A stretch of 64,000 nt of DNA from positions 32,633,367 through 32,697,366 of the forward strand of contig NC_092859.1 of the NCBI RefSeq assembly GCF_032062135.1. The letters are read 5' to 3'. The notes beneath the pieces were generated by a model, which saw nothing but the letters and a program-made list of their open reading frames with translations, was not told the DNA's origin and searched no databases. Positions 56,581 through 64,000 of this stretch are shown here, piece by piece. Source of the DNA: Pyxicephalus adspersus. Taxonomy: Eukaryota > Chordata > Amphibia > Anura > Pyxicephalidae. Position 1 is the stretch's first letter; the number at the start of each line of letters is the position of its first letter. Made by a program: the position numbers and the translations under genes.

Positions 56581-59357
56581 CAACATACACACACAAACAT
56601 TTATTTTAGTGTCATTGTACACACATTTATAGTAAATCCTCTCCCAGGACGTTTCTATGCTCCTAAGCCCTGGCATTGCTAGAATGTAAAAGAGAACAAA
56701 ATAGAAAAGTAGGGAAAAAATATCCACACTTCCTGCTCCATCATCCCCCTAACCAATCACAGAGGACTTTGTGTTCTTGTGTTCAGTGACAGGACACAAG
56801 GAGCAGACATAGAGGTACCGGTAGAAGGAGCTTCAAGGAGATAGAAGAGGTAAGTGTAATGGTCCTCCTGGGAGGTATGTGACTAAGATTTGCACCAGGA
56901 ATTGGGGGTATCTGTCATTGTGGGGTCTTACACTTGAGGGTCAGTTGCTGGAAAGTCTGCCTGGGGGTTTGCCACTGAGGACTGCACACAGGGATTTGGG
57001 GTGTCTGTCATTGTGATCTTTACTGGAGGTCTTTTACTGTACTTTTAACCATCCCTATTAAGTTATATGAAGCCATGCGCACAATTTGTCACCAGGTAAA
57101 ATTAAGGGGTCTGGTCAGCCAGCAGGTGGAGCAAGGTGCAAGTGGGGTGTCAGACTATTTGCACCTTTTGCTGGGTAGCCCAGACCATCAACTTTCCTTT
57201 TGCAATGCTGGAACATTTTAGACATGTAGGAGGGGGAGCCCTGGAGGTTGTGATGGTCCATATGTATCGATGAAAGTGAGCAAAAAGACCTTGTTAGACA
57301 TTTGCTTACATGAACAGACACTCTGTTAGATTATTGTACCCCCTGCCCCTCACTCTGCTGACATATTTTGGACTTTTTTCAATGTCCATGGTCACCAGTA
57401 CAAATAGAGAATTTGTCTACCTGAAAGGATTAGAGAGCAAAAAAAACTTGAGTCTTAACTTCCCCCTTTTTTCCCCCAAAATGTTTTACCTTTACATATT
57501 TAAAGAAAAAGCATAGAGGCTCTCACTTCCAAACTCCTGGAAAATGTCAGTTGTCTGGATTTTTCTTCACTCTGTGGTTCAAGCAATAGTTGCCAAGCTA
57601 AGCATCAAAGCTTTTGAAAGCATAGAAAAAAATACTGTGTGTATTGCCTTCCTCTGGATCAACTATGTCTATAGGGTTTTTATCTGGGATATGATTATTT
57701 CCCTAGTGGTTGAACTTGATGGACTTATGGCTTTTTTCAACCCGACTATGTACCTATGAATTTGTAGGCCTTGTTATCTGGCATTTCCTTGTAAATAAAA
57801 ATAATGCTTTTTGTAATGGAGAGTTATTAAATTTTACAGCACTGTCCACATTACGTAGCATCTAGTGTATTACTAGTTCTCCAAAAGATCAAATTAAAGG
57901 CAGAACTAAATCCTGTACAGTTGAGGATGGTGCTATCTTATCCTCTGCTGAAGTTAAATCCTGTCCTGTAGACTCAAAAGAAAGTGAGGAAAATCCCAGT
58001 TTAGACATTTATACTTGAATAGGAAGATTTCCCTGTTATTCAGACAACTTAACTTTAAAAGAATCCTCACTTTACATGCCAGTGTAAATAGTACCCAGGA
58101 CAAAGATTTGCTCTATTGTGTGTTTTTTTTGGATACTCTGGTATCATCAGATATCACAAAAGGTCCACTTATAATATTCAGGATATATAGTGCTACATAC
58201 ATATGCTACGAGTATATCTATGGAAGTGATCTGTCACCCCTAGAACAGGAAATGTGATTGCAGAACAGATTCTGATCCTTATTTCTTCAACATAGGTAAA
58301 GGTGATTTGTAGCTCGCAGAGGAACATTGGACAGAACTGATATGCTTGTTTTGTATAATACTGCATAGTGCACAAGACACAGGACATCATTTAATTTATG
58401 GCAGGACTCGCAGGTATATTTGCAGTTATCAAACAGATATATAAAAAAAACTTAATTGTATGTTCAACAGATCAAAATGGGAGCAAATAAGAGGTTATTT
58501 GATAGAATTTATATACAGTTTAACATTACAGTAGGATTTTGGTATTACAATTTATTTTTTTTGTTTGGTCATGTTGTGTAGAAACCAGTTGTAGACATAA
58601 AGATGACTAAAAAGGCTCTACGCCATCATCTGCTATACAAGCACCCAAATGCTGTATCACAATGGTCCATACAGGTCACTCTAGTTCGGAAATCAATCTG
58701 GTGCCTGTTTTGTGGGTCACCTGTACAAGGTGTTGTCATATATTGATTGACATCCTGGACTTCCTAGGGCATCCATGTTGATCACTGATGTTTGACTATA
58801 AAATGGGTGAAGAGATATTAAAACACAACTCTGCAGTGGTTTACAGAAAGCCGATATGAATACAAGTTTCTAAAAGTAATTTTAGATTAACTTGGTCCTG
58901 CAACCAACACGGTTCCTTTTGGCTAATTTTTATACTAGTCCCAATGTGATCTCTACTAATATTTCTGAACCATAGATGGAGAAATATGTTTCAGAGCCAA
59001 TATAGAAAAAAATTCTCAGTACTTTAGCTTTGCCCCCCAAAATTTACTCACTATATTTATGCTGCTTCTACCATTGCTGGTAATTCATGTCAATTTTCCA
59101 ACATTTTTTTTTTTAACTATCACACCTCTTATACTAAATATTTATCACTCATAACCCTCTGACTGTTTGCTTTCCAAAACCTTTCAGTGCCGCATAATTC
59201 ATATCACATTATGTGATTCTATAATAATCACATTATATTTCATGGTCACATCTATGTAACGAGTAATTAATCCACAATGATATCTTTCTTCTTAGTATAA
59301 TTTGTGTGGCTCCCACCAGTAAAAGCCCCAGAAGAAGTATAAAACAGAATTACTTAC
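54871..59357. other. Intergenic sequence after PACSIN2
   Basis: AT-rich sequence without a convincing conserved frame. It contains a TA microsatellite (56519-56576) and a short stretch near 58608-58655 resembling part of the PACSIN2 3'UTR. It may also contain a candidate minus-strand terminal exon at 58287-58360 (see findings). In human the next gene in this direction is ARFGAP3; I see no ARFGAP3 exon here. Confidence 0.6.
56519..56576. repeat. (TA)n microsatellite
   Basis: About 29 TA units followed by a CA-rich patch. Open frames crossing it on both strands are artefacts. Confidence 0.95.
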
Positions 59358-59460
59358 ATCTGTATAGGACCAGTGTAATCAGGAGGGTGAAAACTACCAA
59401 AGCGATAACAACACAACCTTTTACTATGTTAGCAATTTGTATCTGTAAGTGTTCATGTTC
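59358..59460 (-). CDS. Exon encoding a transmembrane helix, unknown membrane protein
   Basis: Read on the minus strand, an acceptor (TTATTTTTTCAG) precedes GAACATGAACACTTACAG, and a strong donor (AGAT|GTAAGTAA) follows. The 103 nt give 34 codons plus one base: a short polar stretch EHEHLQIQIANIVK, then a hydrophobic helix GCVVIALVVFTLLITLVLY, then Arg as stop-transfer. Its phase-0 start matches the phase-0 end of the exon at 59698-59750, which lies upstream in transcription. A Ser/Thr stalk followed by one helix and a basic residue suggests a type I membrane protein. I do not recognise the family, and it may be a decayed copy. Upstream exons would lie above 59750 and were not found. Confidence 0.45.
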
Positions 59461-59697
59461 CTGAAAAAATAAGGAATATTTAATGTAATATTGACAATAT
59501 GTATTGTCAATATACATTCCTCTGAGCTTGCAGCACAGTAAATACTTTGCTAATTGATTGTATGTATTCCTACATATGCCTTGTTAAGTATTATCAGTAT
59601 ATATTCAGTAAATATTCAATCGTCTGTCTCTATGTATTAGAATGTATGTACTGCAAACACAGGGGTAGGACATTACTATAAAAATGTGCATTGTTAC

Positions 59698-59750
59698 CTC
59701 TGTAATTTTCGCTGCAGGAAAAGTTGTAAAAGTGCTGGATGTACTGTCAC
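59698..59750 (-). CDS. Exon encoding a Ser/Thr-rich stalk, same unknown membrane protein
   Basis: On the minus strand a good acceptor (TTTATTTTTTACTTGCAG) precedes GTGACAGTACATCC, and a donor (ACAGAG|GTAACA) follows. The 53 nt complete a codon and add 17 more: DSTSSTFTTFPAAKITE, rich in Ser, Thr and Pro as in O-glycosylated membrane-proximal stalks. It ends in phase 0 and joins the transmembrane exon 237 bases away. Its short length makes it weak alone; the phase match and complementary content are the argument. Confidence 0.4.
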
Positions 59751-60053
59751 CTGCAAGTAAAAAATAAAAAAAAGGTAATCTAAATTGATACAATTATCAT
59801 AAAAAATCCTAACCCTACCAACCTTTCTGAAAATGAGATTCTTTTTTCTTTCTACAGAAATTCCACCAAATAATGAGCAATATTTAGATATAGCATTTAC
59901 ACAATATTGTCTAGTGAATTCACCAGTGGAGCTGAATGAATGTGTCTCTATTTGGTTCTATAGCTGTTTGGCAGGATCACTAGATTTTCAGATTCAGGAC
60001 AAACCCCAATATAAACCTAAACACTATTAAAGTCAATGGAAAACACACTTATG

Positions 60054-60525
60054 CAGAGGTTGGACTAAGTCATCACTTTTCAAGTCCAAGTCGAGGCCCA
60101 AGTCAGCAAGAATTCTTCCACCTCGAGCCCCAAGTCATGTCACTTCACTTATCCCTATTTGTCTCCATAGAAAGAGCTCTGATCCTGTTCTTGAGCACAG
60201 GATAGCTTTCTTTTTCCACGGATTTTTCCTCTGATAGCTGAAGGGGAAGGGAGGAAGGCAGCGAGGCTTTTGTAACACAGCCCCCCCTTCAGCTGTCAGA
60301 GGAAAAAACTCAGAATGCAAGAAAGGTGGGGAGGAAGGCGAAGTTACAGAAGACTCACTGCCTTCCTCCCTTCCCCTTTAGCTGTCAGCAGGGAAAGCAA
60401 GTCATAAGTCAAGTTGAAAGTCGCTGGGGAAAACCCTGAGTGAAGTTGCAAGTCGTTCATCAGGTGACTTAAGGAGGACTCAAGTCCAAGGAGTCCAAGT
60501 CATGAGACTCAAGTTTCAACCTCTG
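60054..60525. mobile_element. hAT-type MITE with perfect 8-bp target duplication
   Basis: Termini CAGAGGTTGG and, in reverse, CAGAGGTTGAAACTTGAGTC form inverted repeats. CACTTATG flanks both sides (60046-60053 and 60526-60533) as an exact 8-bp duplication, the hAT hallmark. The interior has self-complementary blocks around CCTTCCCTCC and TTCAGCTGTCAGAGG, and no protein frame. The intact duplication points to a fairly recent insertion. Confidence 0.8.
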
Positions 60526-60939
60526 CACTTATGGTCCCAGGAGAATCATTATGGGAGGACTAACAAATGTCTCAGGATTATTATATTATCCAGACCAGGG
60601 GTCAGCAACCCGTGGCTCCCTTCCCTATTTATCGCAGCCTGAGGAGTAAGGGGACACACGCAATGCAAATGGAGGAGAGGGATTTTCATTCAGGGGCGTT
60701 CCTGGTGGGGGGCAGAGCCATCAGTGTGACAGAGTGCTTTGCTGATAGGAGTCCTGTGTTCCTGAGTGCTTACACGTGGGACATGGGACTAGATGCAAAT
60801 GCAGCTGCTCATTGAGTGATTCACAGCTAACATTGAACCAAGAAAAAAGAAGTAAAGTAAGCTTAAAAGCAAGTTATATCAACTAATGATGCATAGTTTA
60901 TTAGAATAATATATTAGTAACTAATCATAAATTACTCAT

Positions 60940-61265
60940 CTGATAAATTATTATTATTATACACAGTATTTATATAGCACCATCATATTACGCAGCACTG
61001 TACAAAGTCCATAGTCATGTCACTAACTGTCCCTCAGTGGGGCTCACAATCTAATGTCCCTACCAAAGTCAAGTGTCATTAATGTAGTCTAAGGTCAATT
61101 TTTTTGGGGAAGCCAATTAACCCAACTGCATGTTTTTGGAATGTGGGAGAAAACTGGAGTACCCGAAGGAAACCCACGCAGACAGGCGGAGAACCTGCAA
61201 ACTCGATGCAGATATGTCCTGACCTGTGCTGCAAAGGCCAGAGTGCTAACCACTGAGCCATTGAT
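60940..61265 (-). repeat. tRNA-derived SINE copy, minus orientation, nearly complete
   Basis: Read in reverse it starts GGCTCAGTGGTTAGCACT, an A-box-like tRNA start, and passes through GAGTTTGCAGGTTCTC, GTGGGTTTCCTTCGGGTACT, AACATGCAGTTGGGTTAATT and ATTGTGAGCCCC to GTACAGTGCTGCGTAA and a TAA-rich tail. The B box is eroded. Other copies are at 13005-13268 and, decayed, 24545-24720; its tail resembles 9700-9845. Confidence 0.7.
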
Positions 61266-61685
61266 CTTGGGATAATGAATCATGATAAACATACATTTAA
61301 ATAAATAAATATATTATTATATGAATTAGAATAATTTGATCATGATCACAGTGGATTTTTTAAAAGAAACATTATCTTTTAAACAAAATTAGTATTTTCT
61401 TGTCATTTAAGTATATTATTGCACAAAGCACCTATTAAAGTCCCATTCCAGGACAAAAATGCATTGAACCTGTTCTAATAACGGGTATTTATTCATTTAA
61501 TTTTTATTTATATATTATATTATTTTTGTTGAAAAGTTATCTTGGAGTTTAAGGTAATACTTTAAAACAACTGAATTAAAAAAAGTTTTTATAATTTGTC
61601 ATGTACAATATGTGTCACATCCACGTCTATAACCCTCACCTTTACCTGCAGGCGGTAAGTGTGCAACCCCCATGGTAAGCTAACC

Positions 61686-63464
61686 ATGAATACATCCCAA
61701 AAAAGAAAAATCTCAGAAGAAAATAGAGAGTTTAATTCTGCACGGACAGATTCCTTTTCCTTCACTGCCAATGATGCTGGCTTACCTGCTTGATTTTTGG
61801 CAAGAAATTAGCAAACAACAAAAAAAATGTAACGTTGAAAGGCATTTTCAAAACAAGTACTCAGCATTTTCTGAAAAGTACCCAACTGAGGATAGGCGAA
61901 AAAGAGACATTTCAGAACTAAAACGTAAAGTTGAGCAGAGCAAACATACTTTCAAGAAGTGGATTAACTCTCCAAACTCAACTACAGCTTCTAGTTTTGT
62001 CGCAGCTCATGAGATCGTAATGAGGGGGAAGCCATTCACAGATGGAGAATACATGAAAGAATCGTTCATAAAAATATCAGAGCATCTATTCTCCGAATTC
62101 AAAAACAGAAAGGAAACTATTCAGAAAATGAAAGAATCGACTCCTTCTGCAAAGACCGTCAAGGACAGGACCATTAAAATTGCAACAAACATCACCAGTA
62201 AGCAAGTTGATGACATCAATTCAGCTCAAGCATATTCAATTGCCTGTGATGAATCAAGTAGAGTAAAAACGTAAGTAAAAACGATATTGAGCAGACAGCA
62301 CTGTTATGCAGATATTTGAATTCTGATCACAGTGCTTTCAGTTTCTGAAAACTCATAACAAGCGCGGGGCCAGGACGCGGACAGGACATACAGACAAGCC
62401 AAAGGAATAAACACAACTAACCTGGTGTCGGTGGCTACTGATGGTGCTCCCAGTATGAGAGGAGCACAAAAGGGCTTTGTGAATTTACTTCAAAAGTCTC
62501 TGTGGAAGTAATGAACCTCGTTATTAAGAGAGTGAACAAAATTTTTGCAAACTGGCTAAACCACCAACAGTTTTGTTCGTTGTTAGATGAAGTCGAGAGC
62601 GCATATTCGGGTCTCCTGCTGCACAAAATGGCTGGCAAGGGGAGACGTGCTGAAACGGTTCTCTGCTTGTCTAGAACATGTGAAAACTTTGGAAAGCAAA
62701 GACCTCATCTATCCTGAACTGGGAGACCTTGATTGGCTGGAAAAGTTTTGTTTCATGGGGTATATGACAAGTCACTTAAACATGAGGAAATAAAATCTGC
62801 AGGGAAAGGGAAGCACGACTCTGCAGTTGCTGGAGGATGTTCTGGCGTTTTGAGTGCAAAATGACAGTGTTTGCCAGATATGTACAGAGAGGTACACTCT
62901 CTCATTTCCCCTCTCTGAGGGAGTTCAAAGAAAAGAACAATTACATAAATTGTGATTATTTACACCGTGCAATTATGGCAATGCAAGCTGAATTTGGAGA
63001 AACATTCAGTAAGTTCAGTAAGGAAAAAAACACTCTGTTCTTCCCTGTCACACCACTGGACATCGACCCGTCCCTGCTGAACATATCTGCATTCACAGGG
63101 ATAAGTCAGCCTGATCCTGAATCTGAACTGGCCGACATAGCGGATAAAGACTTATGGGTGTCCAAGTTCAAAAGCCTGACTGCAGATCTCGAAGAAGTTG
63201 CCCGTCAGAAGGCCACTCTTGCTAAAGAGCACAAATGGAATTATATTGAAAACCTCCCCAAACCCGGGATGTTTTTGAAACATGAAGTGACATTCTCGAC
63301 ATGTATATGAACATGAAAAAGTATACATTTAGAGTCCTGTCCATCCTTTGCTCAACATACTTATGCAAGCAAGTTTTCTCGAGCATGAACTTCAAGTCCA
63401 AATATCGCACCCGCCTCACAAATGAGAGCCTGCAGTCCTGTTTGAAGATCAAAGTCACATCTTA
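61686..63464 (+). pseudogene. hAT transposase pseudogene (GTF2IRD2/ZBED-related family)
   Basis: Consecutive blocks of one hAT transposase appear in shifting frames: an N-terminal piece from ATG 61686 stopping at 61791; the rest of the BED finger and following region in 61771-62271 (NVERHFQNKYSAF, GKPFTDGEYMKESF, ACDES); VATDGAPSMRGAQKGF at 62422-62508; ARGDVLKRFSACLEHVKT near 62640; TVFARYVQRGTLSHFPSLRE near 62870; and the C-terminal dimerisation region (FSSMNFKSKYRTRL) at 63380-63415. The BED CxxC pair is lost, and at least six frameshifts or stops are visible, so it is inactive. The relation to the transposase part of GTF2IRD2 and ZBED proteins is from family knowledge. Confidence 0.8.
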
Positions 63465-63688
63465 NNNNNNNNNNNNNNNNNNNNNNNNNNNNNNNNNNNN
63501 NNNNNNNNNNNNNNNNNNNNNNNNNNNNNNNNNNNNNNNNNNNNNNNNNNNNNNNNNNNNNNNNNNNNNNNNNNNNNNNNNNNNNNNNNNNNNNNNNNNN
63601 NNNNNNNNNNNNNNNNNNNNNNNNNNNNNNNNNNNNNNNNNNNNNNNNNNNNNNNNNNNNNNNNNNNNNNNNNNNNNNNNNNNNNNNN
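63465..63688. other. Assembly gap
   Basis: A run of 224 N directly after the transposase C-terminal region. It probably hides the end of the transposase gene. Confidence 1.
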
Positions 63689-63900
63689 TATATTTATTTA
63701 TTATATTATATTCATAAATTATAATATAATACATAATTATAAATAATAATAATATAATAATAATTATAAGTAATAATTTTAAAAAATAAAATAGACAACA
63801 ATGTAATCTTAATATAAAATTACTTTTATTTTTATTTCATGTTGTGTGGTGTTTTTGTACCGTAAAAACTATTTAAAAGCAGATTACATTGTAATTTCCC
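63689..63900. other. Very AT-rich sequence beside the gap
   Basis: Almost pure A/T with irregular TAATAATA-type repetition up to about 63800, then AT-rich sequence to the C-rich run near 63897. No gene seen. It may be the 3' tail of the hAT element. Confidence 0.6.
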
Positions 63901-63925
63901 CCCCGGCCACGCCCCCAATACATCA

Positions 63926-63975
63926 CCACTCGCATCACCCAGAAGATAATACATCCTCCCGGGTGATGCGAGTGG
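63926..63975. repeat. Palindrome with 15-bp perfect arms
   Basis: CCACTCGCATCACCC at 63926-63940 is exactly reverse-complementary to 63961-63975, with a 20-base spacer. Allowing one mismatch extends the arms to 20 bp (63921-63940 and 63961-63980). It lies in G+C-rich sequence unlike its surroundings and may be the terminus of another mobile element cut by the window edge. Confidence 0.85.
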
Positions 63976-64000
63976 GGATGTCCCGCCTGCCTCACCCCGA

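Larger units (their letters stand above)
60596..63464 (+). mobile_element. hAT (Charlie-like) transposon with degraded transposase, right end lost in gap
   Basis: CAGGGGTCAGCAACCCGTGG at 60596 is a typical hAT/Charlie-like terminus. A transposase pseudogene follows at 61686-63464, and a SINE sits between them in the leader. The expected inverted right end is not seen before the N run at 63465. Treating the terminus and the transposase as one element is inference from order and spacing. Confidence 0.5.

Noticed and set aside
61771..62274. 167-codon frame as an independent intact gene
   Set aside because: It is an internal piece of the frameshifted hAT transposase; the ATG at 61771 is not the original start.

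Overview
This window is vertebrate nuclear DNA, most likely from an anuran amphibian (a ranoid frog is my best guess). The reasons are one gene spread over more than 50 kb with large AT-rich introns, exons matching a vertebrate gene residue for residue with GT-AG borders, and many dispersed repeats of frog type. These repeats include PIF/Harbinger and hAT MITEs, a tRNA-derived SINE and TA microsatellites. There is no prokaryotic gene structure; almost all short open frames are chance frames. Two assembly gaps (runs of N) lie at 48721-49447 and 63465-63688.

The main gene is PACSIN2 (syndapin-2, an F-BAR plus SH3 membrane-sculpting adaptor) on the + strand. I placed ten coding exons by splice sites and phase: 35631-35690, 43558-43714, 44307-44542, 45037-45192, 46251-46426, 47369-47489, 49514-49635, 51186-51293, 53107-53297 and 53522-53634. 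Together they make a 479-residue protein. The first coding exon starts with 5'UTR at 35557, and the 3'UTR runs to about 54870. A GC-richer promoter-like block with two E-boxes and a CCAAT box at 1-266 ends in a plausible donor. It is the best candidate for the non-coding first exon, which would make 267-35556 intron 1. A second, weaker first-exon candidate lies near 21.2-21.6 kb.

Layout: 1-266 promoter/first exon; 480-1150 a decayed TA-rich tandem repeat; 1.2-35.5 kb intron 1 with a nested hAT/Harbinger insertion at 10.6-11.6 kb, SINE fragments, MITEs and homopolymers; 35.6-53.6 kb PACSIN2 coding exons; 53.6-54.9 kb 3'UTR; 54.9-59.3 kb intergenic; 59.36-59.75 kb two phase-matched minus-strand exons encoding a Ser/Thr stalk and a transmembrane helix of an unrecognised membrane protein; 60.05-63.5 kb a hAT MITE with a perfect 8-bp target duplication, a SINE, and a frameshifted hAT transposase pseudogene; the far end holds a 15-bp-arm palindrome.

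The observations most worth following are a candidate 6-nt in-frame microexon in PACSIN2 (48420-48425), which would add Asp-Glu at the F-BAR/linker border; a cassette-type exon 9 with a weak donor; and the minus-strand stalk/transmembrane exon pair.
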